Shown here piece after piece: positions 6,849 through 13,927 of a stretch of 13,927 nt of DNA (position 1 is its first letter; the number at the start of each line of letters is the position of its first letter). The stretch covers positions 1-13,927 of the forward strand of contig JAEXXW010000216.1 of NCBI GenBank assembly GCA_023405565.1, given 5' to 3'. This DNA comes from Pseudomonadota bacterium. GTDB taxonomy: Bacteria > Pseudomonadota > Alphaproteobacteria > Rhizobiales > Xanthobacteraceae. The notes below the pieces were generated by a model, which saw only the letters and a list, made by a program, of their open reading frames with translations, did not search any database and was not told the DNA's origin. The position numbers and the translations under genes are program-made.

Positions 6849-7901
6849 ATGCGTGCTCATCGCAACCTGCTCCTCCCAACTGTCGCTGCCATCGCCTTCG
6901 CAACCTTCATGACCACCGCCGTGGCCCAGGACAGGCCCAGCTACGATGGATTCAACGAGGGACGTTTTCTGCGCCTCCTGAACGCGCATGAGGATGAGAT
7001 CGATGCCGTCCCGCGCATCGGCCTTTCGTTTGGCGAACGCCCGATCCGGGCCGTGATCGATTCTGGATCGACCGGTGTTGTCGTGGCCGCGCGCTACATC
7101 CCCAATTTCGATCAGTTGCAATCGATCGGCGAAGGCAAACTAACCTACACGAGTTCGGGCCGTGTCATGCGCGGCCAATGGGTGATCACGCGGCTGGCGC
7201 TGGTCGGCCAGCGCGGCGCCCGAATCGAGACCGAGCCGATGCCGGTGCTTGCCGTGACCAATGTCGATTGCCTGGAAACCGCGCGCGACTGCATACCTAC
7301 ATCCTCGCCGCGCAACATCGCCATGGTCGGCGTGGGCTTCGGGCGTGAGGGCGATCGGCAGAGCCAGAGCACGCCAGACAAGAACCCGCTTCTGCGAATC
7401 GCTACAGGCGAAGGCCAGCGCCGCCGTGGTTATGTCCTGACCCGTGAGGGCGTACATGTGGGTCTGACCGGCGCCAATACACGCGGCGACTTCAGATTTG
7501 TGAAGCTTGAGCGGCGTCCGGACGGGCGCGACTGGGCCGGCGTTCCCGCCTGCATCTCGCTGAACGGCCAGATGCCCCCGGCCTGCGGTTCCATGCTGAT
7601 GGATACCGGCGTGTCAGCCATGTTCATGACCGTCCCGCCAGAGCAAGCCGGCGGCATGGAGCGGACCTTGCCGGATGGCACGGAAGTCGCTGTTCGCGTC
7701 GGCAATACCGAGCATTCATCCGAGCTGTATCGTTTTACGGTCGGGGGCGATTCTCCCCTGGCACCGGAAGGTATTCATCTGCGCGTGTCGCCAACCGCGG
7801 CTTTCGTCAATACCAGCTACCACCTGTTGAACGGCTTCGACGTCCTTTATGACGCTGACGGCGGCTATGCGGCCTTTCGTCCTCGTCGTCCCCCCGATTG
7901 A
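6849..7901 (+). CDS. Exported bilobed pepsin-like aspartic protease-like protein
   Basis: A 350-residue predicted secreted protein with signal peptide MRAHRNLLLPTVAAIAFATF...AVAQ (1 to about 27). Two aspartic-protease catalytic motifs are visible: AVIDSGSTGVVV (Asp71) and MLMDTGVSAMFM (Asp252). They sit in similar contexts, as in the two lobes of the pepsin (A1) fold. LTYTSSG (98-104) is placed like the pepsin flap ITYGTG, with Tyr100. MVGVGFG (159-165) resembles pepsin's GILGLA. The end YDADGGYAAFRPR resembles the final strand of pepsin. Cysteine pairs 141/148 and 235/246 could form disulfides. The whole is the length of mature pepsin-like enzymes. Substrate and activity are unknown, and DSGS instead of DTGS in lobe 1 is tolerated in the family. 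The start at 6849 gives a proper signal peptide with weak GGA 7 nt upstream; an in-frame ATG at 6819 adds ten residues. A downstream YkuD gene lies on the same strand after 104 bp. Confidence 0.72.
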   Translation: MRAHRNLLLPTVAAIAFATFMTTAVAQDRPSYDGFNEGRFLRLLNAHEDEIDAVPRIGLSFGERPIRAVIDSGSTGVVVAARYIPNFDQLQSIGEGKLTYTSSGRVMRGQWVITRLALVGQRGARIETEPMPVLAVTNVDCLETARDCIPTSSPRNIAMVGVGFGREGDRQSQSTPDKNPLLRIATGEGQRRRGYVLTREGVHVGLTGANTRGDFRFVKLERRPDGRDWAGVPACISLNGQMPPACGSMLMDTGVSAMFMTVPPEQAGGMERTLPDGTEVAVRVGNTEHSSELYRFTVGGDSPLAPEGIHLRVSPTAAFVNTSYHLLNGFDVLYDADGGYAAFRPRRPPD

Positions 7902-8005
7902 TCTCGCAAAAGCGTGACGAAAGGCGTGGTTGCCGCCTACCGGAAATTATGAACTATCGTGCAGAATTGTTTCATACACCGCGTGTTACGATATTTCAGG
8001 AATGC

Positions 8006-8605
8006 ATGGGGTTGAGGATGCTGCAGATTGCCTTTCGCTGGACGGCTCTGACTGCGGTCGCAGTCGCGATGGTTTCGACCGCTCACGCCAATAACGGCTT
8101 CGACCCAGAGGGGCGCTATACCGGCGGCGCACCGATCGGTCGCATGTTCGGCATGTATGGGGGCTCCCCGGTCCCGCGTACGACCGTGAATTACCCGAGC
8201 AACGAGAAGCCGGGCACGATCGTTGTCAATACCGGTGAGCGGCGTCTTTATCTCGTTCTCGGCAACGGCACCGCGCTCCGCTATGGCATTGGTGTCGGCC
8301 GCGACGGCTTCACGTGGCGCGGCGTGAAAACAGTATCGGCCAAGAAAGAATGGCCCGGCTGGACACCGCCGGCGCAGATGCTGAAGCGCCGCCCCGATCT
8401 GCCGCGCTACATGCCCGGTGGGCCTGACAATCCGCTCGGCGCACGCGCCATGTATCTCGGCTCGACGCTCTACCGCATCCACGGTTCGAACGAGCCGGAG
8501 ACCATTGGCCAAGCGGTGTCGTCCGGTTGCTTCCGCATGACCAATCAGGACGTGATTGATCTCTACGGCCGTGTCTCGGTCGGCGCCAAGGTCATCGTCC
8601 AATAA
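8006..8605 (+). CDS. Exported L,D-transpeptidase (YkuD family)
   Basis: A 199-residue protein with a signal peptide (about 1-28, ending TAHA) and a YkuD catalytic domain (about 70-199). YkuD enzymes form 3-3 cross-links in peptidoglycan or attach proteins to it, in the periplasm. The active-site signature is present: IHGSNEPETIG (158-168) with His159, then SSGCFRM (172-178) with nucleophile Cys175. VVNTGERRLYLV (73-84) begins the domain. The start ATG 8006 is preferred because AGGA (7998-8001) lies 4 nt upstream and a good signal peptide results; ATG 8018 is a second option. The frame is open back to about 7898, but the residues encoded there look non-coding. The gene is convergent with the DUF971 gene. 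Confidence 0.9.
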   Translation: MGLRMLQIAFRWTALTAVAVAMVSTAHANNGFDPEGRYTGGAPIGRMFGMYGGSPVPRTTVNYPSNEKPGTIVVNTGERRLYLVLGNGTALRYGIGVGRDGFTWRGVKTVSAKKEWPGWTPPAQMLKRRPDLPRYMPGGPDNPLGARAMYLGSTLYRIHGSNEPETIGQAVSSGCFRMTNQDVIDLYGRVSVGAKVIVQ

Positions 8606-8620
8606 TCGAAACGAAAATGC

Positions 8621-8641
8621 GGCCGCAGTTTTTCAGCGGCC
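8621..8641 (-). terminator. Possible terminator between convergent genes
   Basis: An inverted repeat GGCCGC / GCGGCC with a 9-nt loop lies between the ykuD stop and the DUF971 stop. In the minus-strand transcript it is followed by GCATTTTCGTTT, a moderately T-rich tail, so it best serves the DUF971 transcript. No T-run follows on the plus strand. Confidence 0.45.
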
Positions 8642-8651
8642 ATTGCAGGCT

Positions 8652-9041
8652 TCAATGCGTCCCGTGGGCTGGCTCACGGGACAATCCTTTTGCGGCCAGC
8701 TCGTCAAGATAATCCTGCCAGTAAGCATCGTGCTTGCGGCCCAGTTCGGCAAAGTAATCCCACGAATAGATGCCGGTGGAATGCATGTCGTCGAACGTGA
8801 GCCGGACCGCATAATTGCCGATCGGCTGGATTTCGATGATCATGACGTTGCGCTTTCCGGGCACCGTCTTGCGCTCGTCCGGCGAATGCCCCTGCACCTC
8901 GGCGCTTGGGCTTTTCACCCTCAGATATTCCGCCGCGAGTTCATAACGATCGCCGTTGTCGAAAGCGATCGTCAGGGTGCGGCCGTCCTTGCTGAGACGG
9001 ATCTCCGTGGGCCACGGGCGATTTGACGTATCGGTGCTCAT
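8652..9041 (-). CDS. DUF971 (GBBH-like N-terminal domain) protein
   Basis: A 129-residue cytoplasmic protein that is almost wholly one DUF971 domain, also called the gamma-butyrobetaine hydroxylase-like N-terminal domain. Hallmarks are LAAEYLRVKSPSAEVQGH (about 35-52) and YAVRLTFDDMHSTGIYSW (about 76-93). In other proteins this domain is fused to Mrp/ApbC-type iron-sulfur carrier ATPases or to 2-oxoglutarate oxygenases; here it stands alone, and its role is not known. The start at 9041 (MSTDTSNRPWP) is set by homology, as the frame stays open to 9188 and no close SD is present. It is divergent from moaA, a [4Fe-4S] enzyme gene, across 134 bp. Confidence 0.85.
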   Translation of the reverse strand: MSTDTSNRPWPTEIRLSKDGRTLTIAFDNGDRYELAAEYLRVKSPSAEVQGHSPDERKTVPGKRNVMIIEIQPIGNYAVRLTFDDMHSTGIYSWDYFAELGRKHDAYWQDYLDELAAKGLSREPAHGTH

Positions 9042-9127
9042 GTCGGTGCGACAATTTCCCTGTGCTGGCTTCCTGATAGCCCCAACGAAGGTCCTATGCC
9101 ATTCCGTCGGCCAAATCTCCGCCGCGA

Positions 9128-9156
9128 CTTTTGCGAACAGTGTCGAAATCTTATAT
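9128..9156 (+). promoter_or_regulatory. Weak candidate moaA promoter
   Basis: TTATAT (9151-9156) stands out as AT-rich in the DUF971/moaA gap. The hexamer 17 bp upstream, CTTTTG (9128-9133), only partly matches the rhizobial CTTGAC -35. If real, the leader before ATG 9176 would be very short. Confidence 0.25.
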
Positions 9157-9175
9157 GGATGCTGTGAGTACAACC

Positions 9176-10216
9176 ATGAATGCTGCACCGCACCCTATTC
9201 AACTCGCCCACGCGGACAGGGCTCCGCTCGTGGATCCGTTCGGACGGACGATCTCGTATCTGCGGGTCTCCGTGACCGACCGCTGCGATTTCCGCTGCGT
9301 CTATTGCATGTCGGAGGATATGGCGTTCCTGCCCAAGGCGGATCTCCTCAGTCTTGAAGAGCTGGATCGTGTGTGCAGCGCCTTCATTGCGCGCGGCGTC
9401 CGCAAGCTGCGGCTGACCGGCGGCGAACCTCTGGTCCGGCGCGGCATCATGACACTGTTCGGCTCGCTGTCGCGCCATCTGCAATCGGGCGCTTTGGACG
9501 AACTGACACTGACCACCAACGGCTCCCAGCTCGCCAAATACGCCGCCGAGCTGAAGGGGCACGGCGTCGAGCGTATCAATGTCTCGCTCGATACGCTTGA
9601 TCCCGACAAGTTCCGGGCCATTACCCGCTGGGGCGATCTCTCGCGCGTCATGGCCGGGATCGATGCGGCGCAAGCCGCCGGGCTGAGGATCAAGATCAAT
9701 GCCGTCGCGCTGAAAGGCGTCAACGAGGACGAAATCCCGCAATTGCTCGAATGGGCCCACGGCCGCGGCATGGATCTGACCCTGATCGAGGTGATGCCGC
9801 TCGGCGATGTCGGCGAAACGCGGCTTGACCAATATCTGCCGCTCTCCATGGTCCGCAGCCGCCTCTCGCAGCATTACACGCTGGACGACATCGACTACAT
9901 GACCGGCGGTCCGGCGCGATATGTGCGCGTTGCCGAAACCGGCGGCCGGCTCGGCTTCATCACGCCGATGACCCACAACTTCTGCGAAGCCTGCAATCGC
10001 GTTCGTTTGACCTGCACCGGGACGTTGTACATGTGTCTTGGCCAGGAGGACGCCGCCGATCTGCGCGGCCCCTTGCGCGCATCGGAATCGGACGATCTTC
10101 TTCATGCCGCGATCGAAGGCGCGGTTGCCCGCAAGCCCAAAGGGCATGACTTCATCATCGATCGACGTCACAAACGTCCTGCCCTGCCCCGCCACATGAG
10201 CGTCACTGGCGGCTGA
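9176..10216 (+). CDS. moaA: GTP 3',8-cyclase MoaA (molybdenum cofactor biosynthesis)
   Basis: A radical-SAM enzyme that converts GTP to 3',8-cyclo-GTP, the first step of molybdenum cofactor synthesis, together with MoaC. It has 346 residues. The N-terminal SAM cluster motif is CDFRCVYC, with Cys37, Cys41 and Cys44, followed by LTGGEPL for SAM binding. The C-terminal cluster is [19 protein letters not shown], with Cys270, Cys273 and Cys287, spaced as in E. coli MoaA. It ends in the conserved Gly-Gly tail (SVTGG). Start 9176 leaves about 19 residues before DPFGR, close to rhizobial homologues; in-frame ATGs at 9155 and 9131 are alternatives. No moaC or other moa gene is in the window. A DMT permease gene starts 31 bp downstream on the same strand. 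Confidence 0.96.
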   Translation: MNAAPHPIQLAHADRAPLVDPFGRTISYLRVSVTDRCDFRCVYCMSEDMAFLPKADLLSLEELDRVCSAFIARGVRKLRLTGGEPLVRRGIMTLFGSLSRHLQSGALDELTLTTNGSQLAKYAAELKGHGVERINVSLDTLDPDKFRAITRWGDLSRVMAGIDAAQAAGLRIKINAVALKGVNEDEIPQLLEWAHGRGMDLTLIEVMPLGDVGETRLDQYLPLSMVRSRLSQHYTLDDIDYMTGGPARYVRVAETGGRLGFITPMTHNFCEACNRVRLTCTGTLYMCLGQEDAADLRGPLRASESDDLLHAAIEGAVARKPKGHDFIIDRRHKRPALPRHMSVTGG

Positions 10217-10247
10217 CCCCGTCGAACCACAACGGAATTCACCCCCC

Positions 10248-11147
10248 GTGTCACCATCCGCCGCCAATCGCCGCGGGATGCTCGCCCTGTCGTTCGGCAT
10301 GGCGCTCTACACGGTCAACGACACCTGCGTGAAACTTGTCGCGCGCACTCTGCCGTTTGGCGAAGTGTTGTTCCTGCGCGGAATCCTGTCGGTTTTGCTT
10401 CTGATCGGTGCGCTTGTTGTCACCCGCCAGTGGCGCAGCGTACCGCGGGCTGCCAGCGCACCCGTTGTCTGGCGTTCGCTGTTCGATGCCCTTGGGACCG
10501 TGGTCTTCATCGCGGCGCTGGTACACATGAACTTTGCGGAGCTGGCGGCCGTCGCGCTGACATCGCCGCTGATCCTGACCGCACTCGCCACATTCACGTT
10601 TGGCTACAAGGTGGGCTGGCGACGCTGGGTTGCGATCTGCGTCGGGCTGCTCGGCACCTTGTTCATCGTCAAGCCAAGCCCGCAGGCCTTCGACATGTGG
10701 GCTTTGTTCGGCCTGGCCGCCGCCTTCTTTTCCGCGGGCCGCGATCTGGCGACGCACCGGATTCACGCGGGCATCCCAACACTTGTGGTCGGGCTTTACG
10801 GTTCTGTAGCGGTCATGCTTGCGGGCGCCGCGCTCGGATTGGTCGAGACCTGGGCCTGGCCAACGGCTCTTCAATGGCTGGGAATTACTGTCGCAGCCAC
10901 CTTTCTCGGAATCGCCACCTATTTCGCGGTGCTCGCCTTCCGCGAAGTCGACATCCCGACGGTCGCCCCGTTCCGCTACACGCTGCTGTTCTGGACCGCT
11001 CTCAGCGGATATTTCGTATTCGGCGAGGTTCCCGATCGCTGGGCCTTTGTCGGCGCCGCCCTGATCGCGCTGGGCGGCCTCTATACGCTGCACCGCGAAA
11101 GCATCCGCCACCGCGAGATTTCGGCGCGCGCCATCCCGCCCGCCTGA
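10248..11147 (+). CDS. EamA-family (DMT superfamily) membrane transporter
   Basis: A 299-residue inner-membrane protein with about ten hydrophobic helices in two EamA repeats (about 10-140 and 150-285). Family features include LPFGEVLFLRG (35-45) in the first repeat, LTSPLILTAL after helix 4, and VAPFRYTLLFWTALSGYFVFGE in the last third. EamA proteins export or import small metabolites such as amino acids; the substrate cannot be told from sequence. The start is GTG at 10248, with a weak GGAA about 12 nt upstream; ATG 10278 is a later option. It follows moaA by 31 bp and may be cotranscribed with it, without an obvious functional link. Confidence 0.88.
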   Translation: MSPSAANRRGMLALSFGMALYTVNDTCVKLVARTLPFGEVLFLRGILSVLLLIGALVVTRQWRSVPRAASAPVVWRSLFDALGTVVFIAALVHMNFAELAAVALTSPLILTALATFTFGYKVGWRRWVAICVGLLGTLFIVKPSPQAFDMWALFGLAAAFFSAGRDLATHRIHAGIPTLVVGLYGSVAVMLAGAALGLVETWAWPTALQWLGITVAATFLGIATYFAVLAFREVDIPTVAPFRYTLLFWTALSGYFVFGEVPDRWAFVGAALIALGGLYTLHRESIRHREISARAIPPA

Positions 11148-11163
11148 CCCTCCGAACTTCCGA

Positions 11164-11191
11164 TTGACGCCCGCTGCGCTGTTCGGATTAG
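11164..11191 (+). promoter_or_regulatory. Candidate TRAP permease operon promoter
   Basis: TTGACG (11164-11169) is followed after 16 bp by GATTAG (11186-11191), a weak -10. It lies in the 144-bp gap before the TRAP permease genes and directly before a tandem repeat. Only the -35 is good. Confidence 0.3.
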
Positions 11192-11198
11192 GTGGCAC

Positions 11199-11223
11199 AG
11201 GGGCTTGGACTGAGGGGCTTGGA
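11199..11223 (+). repeat. Tandem 11-bp direct repeat upstream of TRAP genes
   Basis: AGGGGCTTGGA occurs twice (11199-11209 and 11213-11223), separated by CTG, a 14-bp period. It sits about 70-90 bp before the first TRAP gene and just after the candidate promoter, so it could be a regulator-binding site; it could also be chance. Confidence 0.5.
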
Positions 11224-11291
11224 TCTGGCCTTTTCGAGACAAGAAACGTGAAAGCGATGGCTGCGCAAACTGCCGTCGCAATGGGGACTGG

Positions 11292-11834
11292 ATGCTCAAG
11301 GGGCTGCTTGCGCTCAGCCGCGCAATCGATTGGGTCAACGACCGTTTCGGCCAATTCGCAACCTGGCTGGTGCTGATCGCCACGCTGATCAGCGCCGGCA
11401 ATGCGGCCAGCCGCTACCTGTTCAGCGCCAGCTCAAATGCCTGGCTGGAGATCCAGTGGTACCTCTTCGCGGCGATTGTGCTGCTCGGCGGGCCCTACGT
11501 CCTGAAGCTGAACGAACACGTCCGCGTCGACCTGCTCTATTCCATGATGTCCGAGCGCCTGCGGCTCTGGATCGATCTGCTCGGCGGCCTTTTGTTCCTG
11601 CTGCCGATCTGCGTGATCATGATCTATTTCACTTGGCCCTGGTTCGTTGAGTCCTGGACCATCAACGAAGCATCGATGAATGCTGGCGGCCTTATCCGCT
11701 GGCCGGTCAAGCTTGTTTTGCCGGTCGGCTTCGGACTGATGGCCTTGCAGGGCATCTCGGAGATCATCAAACGCATCCAGGCGCTCGTCACGCATGGGCA
11801 CGTGCAGTTCGAGTACGAGAAGCCGCTGCAATGA
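11292..11834 (+). CDS. TRAP transporter small permease (DctQ family)
   Basis: The small membrane subunit of a tripartite ATP-independent periplasmic transporter, which uses a sodium gradient to import carboxylates delivered by a binding protein. It has 180 residues with four membrane helices (about 22-40, 52-72, 96-114, 138-156). The DctQ pattern is present: SRYLF after helix 1, NAWLEIQW before helix 2, and NEHVRVDLL (74-82). ATG 11292 has GGGGA just upstream. Its stop overlaps the start of the large permease by 4 bp (ATGA at 11831), so the two are translationally coupled. Confidence 0.93.
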   Translation: MLKGLLALSRAIDWVNDRFGQFATWLVLIATLISAGNAASRYLFSASSNAWLEIQWYLFAAIVLLGGPYVLKLNEHVRVDLLYSMMSERLRLWIDLLGGLLFLLPICVIMIYFTWPWFVESWTINEASMNAGGLIRWPVKLVLPVGFGLMALQGISEIIKRIQALVTHGHVQFEYEKPLQ

Positions 11835-13255
11835 TCTCCTTCATCACTCACAACATGGCCCCGCTGATGTTCGCGGGCCTCGTCATCTTCCTGCTGATCG
11901 GTTATCCGGCCGCTTTCTCGCTCGCGGCGGTCGGACTTTTCTTTGGCTTCATCGGCATCGAGCTTGGCCTGATCCGTCCGGACTTTCTCGGCAACCTGAC
12001 CTATCAGCTCTACGGCATCGTCTCGAACGACCTTCTGCTGGCGATCCCGTTCTTCACGCTGATGGGGGCAATCCTGGAGCGATGCGGGCTGGCTGAAGAC
12101 CTGCTCGATTCCATCGGCCAGTTGTTCGGCTCGGTGCGCGGCGGCCTGTCCTATGCCGTGATCTTCGTTGGCGCCATCCTCGGCGCCATCACCGGCACGG
12201 TTGCGGCATCGGTGATTGCCATGGCAGTGATCGCGCTGCCGGTGATGACGAAATACGGCTATTCGATCCGCCACACCACCGGAGTCATCGCCGCCTCCGG
12301 CACCATCACACAACTCATCCCGCCGTCACTCGTGCTGATCGTGCTGGCCGACCAGCTCGGGCGCTCGGTCGGCGACATGTACAAGGGCGCCATCGGACCG
12401 AGCCTGATCCAGCTCGCCTTGTTCTGCGGCTGGGTCTTCATCCTCAGCATCATCCGGCCGAAGGACGTTCCGGCCCTGCCGCCGGAAGCGCGCACGCTGC
12501 ATGGCTGGGCCTTATGGGCAAAATGCCTGCGCGGCATCGTTCCCTCGATGGGCCTGATCTTCCTCGTGCTCGGTACGATCTTTCTCGGCCTCGCAACACC
12601 GACGGAAGCCGGCGCACTTGGTGTCGTCGGTGCCTTCGCGCTCGCCGCCTTCAACCGGACGCTGACCTGGCCGCTCACATGGCAGGCGATGTCCTCGACC
12701 ATGCGCATCACCGCTTTCGTCGTTTACATCCTGATCGGCGCGCGTGTGTTCAGCCTGGTGTTCCAGGGGGTCGGTGGCAAGGAATGGATCGAAGGTCTTC
12801 TGACAGCACTGCCCGGTGGTCAGATCGGCTTCCTCGTCTTTGTCAACATCTTCATTTTCTTCATCGCCTTCTTCCTCGATTTCTTCGAGATCGTTTTCAT
12901 TCTCATTCCGCTGCTTGCGCCGGTGGCGGACAAGCTTGGCATCGATCTCATCTGGTTCGGCGTGCTCATCTGCGCCAATGTCCAGACAAGCTTCATGCAT
13001 CCACCATTCGGCTTCGCCTTGTTTTATCTGCGCGGTATCGCACCATCGTCCGTAAAAACATCGGACATCTATTGGGGCGCCATTCCCTGGCTGGTGCTGC
13101 AGCTTCTTCTGGTCATCATCCTGATCTTCTGGCCAGGCGCCGTGACCTATTGGCTCGACAAGGGACCCACCATCGATCCCAACTCGGTCAAGATCGAAAT
13201 CCCGCAGATCGAGATGCCGCAGCTTGATTTCAGCGATCCTCTGAAGATCAAATAA
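11831..13255 (+). CDS. TRAP transporter large permease (DctM family)
   Basis: The transport subunit of the TRAP system, 474 residues with about twelve membrane segments. Family signatures: SNDLLLAIPFFTLMGAIL (65-82), GAITGTVAASVIAM (118-131) in the first conserved half, GVIAASGTITQLIPPS (151-166), and ATPTEAGALG (255-264). It is longer than the typical 425-440 residues because of a soluble C-terminal tail (about 442-474) with repeated I-E-x-P-Q units. The length and motifs fit the mannitol/chloroaromatic or TakP-associated subgroup rather than the C4-dicarboxylate DctM type, but the substrate is inferred only. The gene ends 17 bp before a strong shared terminator. Confidence 0.94.
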   Translation: MISFITHNMAPLMFAGLVIFLLIGYPAAFSLAAVGLFFGFIGIELGLIRPDFLGNLTYQLYGIVSNDLLLAIPFFTLMGAILERCGLAEDLLDSIGQLFGSVRGGLSYAVIFVGAILGAITGTVAASVIAMAVIALPVMTKYGYSIRHTTGVIAASGTITQLIPPSLVLIVLADQLGRSVGDMYKGAIGPSLIQLALFCGWVFILSIIRPKDVPALPPEARTLHGWALWAKCLRGIVPSMGLIFLVLGTIFLGLATPTEAGALGVVGAFALAAFNRTLTWPLTWQAMSSTMRITAFVVYILIGARVFSLVFQGVGGKEWIEGLLTALPGGQIGFLVFVNIFIFFIAFFLDFFEIVFILIPLLAPVADKLGIDLIWFGVLICANVQTSFMHPPFGFALFYLRGIAPSSVKTSDIYWGAIPWLVLQLLLVIILIFWPGAVTYWLDKGPTIDPNSVKIEIPQIEMPQLDFSDPLKIK

Positions 13256-13271
13256 GCTTGCGATCAAACGA

Positions 13272-13299
13272 AAAGAGCCGGCCTTTCGACCGGCTCTTT
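13272..13299. terminator. Bidirectional intrinsic terminator
   Basis: A perfect 10-bp stem AAAGAGCCGG / CCGGCTCTTT with an 8-nt loop. The A-run on one arm and T-run on the other give a U-rich end in both directions. It lies between the convergent TRAP large permease and solute-binding protein genes and can end both transcripts. Confidence 0.88.
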
Positions 13300-13322
13300 G
13301 TATGCGAGAGCGCTTCAGACAA

Positions 13323-13927
<605 letters not shown>

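Noticed and set aside
9042..9175. Molybdenum-cofactor riboswitch before moaA
   Set aside because: The leader is short and I see no extended helical structure of that kind; only a weak promoter-like element is present.
9038..10300. Minus-strand open frame of 420 codons
   Set aside because: It covers moaA in antisense; moaA has all catalytic motifs, and the antisense product is Arg/His/Gln-rich without family features.
10251..11354. Minus-strand open frame of 367 codons
   Set aside because: It is antisense to the EamA transporter and the start of the TRAP small permease; low-complexity charged translation, typical of a shadow frame.
12512..13267. Minus-strand open frame of 251 codons rich in Asp/Glu
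   Set aside because: It is antisense to hydrophobic helices of the TRAP large permease, which by codon complement gives acidic residues; not a real acidic protein.

Overview
The window is GC-rich, densely coded chromosome of an alphaproteobacterium, most likely order Hyphomicrobiales (Rhizobiales), near Bradyrhizobium, Afipia or Rhodopseudomonas. This rests on a class II DAHP synthase, a Brucella/Bradyrhizobium-like MoaA, a TakP-like TRAP transporter, the arrangement rpiA / DUF2059 protein / gor, a porin-type 'YGxGY...CxKxxGYVR' motif, and a GANTC (CcrM-type) palindrome. The species is inferred from family resemblance only. There is no phage, insertion sequence, CRISPR array or other clear mobile element.

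Left block (1-4682, all on the minus strand, so transcribed right to left): rpiA (ribose-5-phosphate isomerase), a small exported DUF2059 protein, gor (glutathione reductase), a GluR0-like membrane protein in which a channel pore is inserted into a periplasmic ligand-binding fold, and the N-terminal 230 residues of a class II DAHP synthase (shikimate pathway) that runs off the left edge. The first three genes are about 30 bp apart and look like one operon. A 9-bp hairpin touches the ribosome-binding region of the channel gene.

Middle block (4683-9041): gph (phosphoglycolate phosphatase) diverges from rpiA. It is followed by a PEGA-type lipoprotein, tRNA-Val(CAC), a minus-strand 82-residue exported protein with a single porin N-terminal motif, a divergent exported protein with two pepsin-like D(S/T)G lobes, an exported YkuD L,D-transpeptidase, and a convergent DUF971 protein. 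Much of this block concerns the cell envelope.

Right block (9042-13927): moaA (molybdenum cofactor), an EamA/DMT permease, then the overlapping TRAP small and large permease genes. The matching TRAP solute-binding protein is convergent, shares a perfect bidirectional terminator with the permease operon, and is cut by the right edge.

The most unusual items are the channel whose TVGYGD filter position reads QRGIGH, the bacterial bilobed pepsin-like protein, the stand-alone porin-motif protein, and the GANTC palindrome between the latter two genes. I saw no clearly new multi-gene system such as a defence, toxin-antitoxin or retron locus. The novelty candidates are individual proteins and sites.
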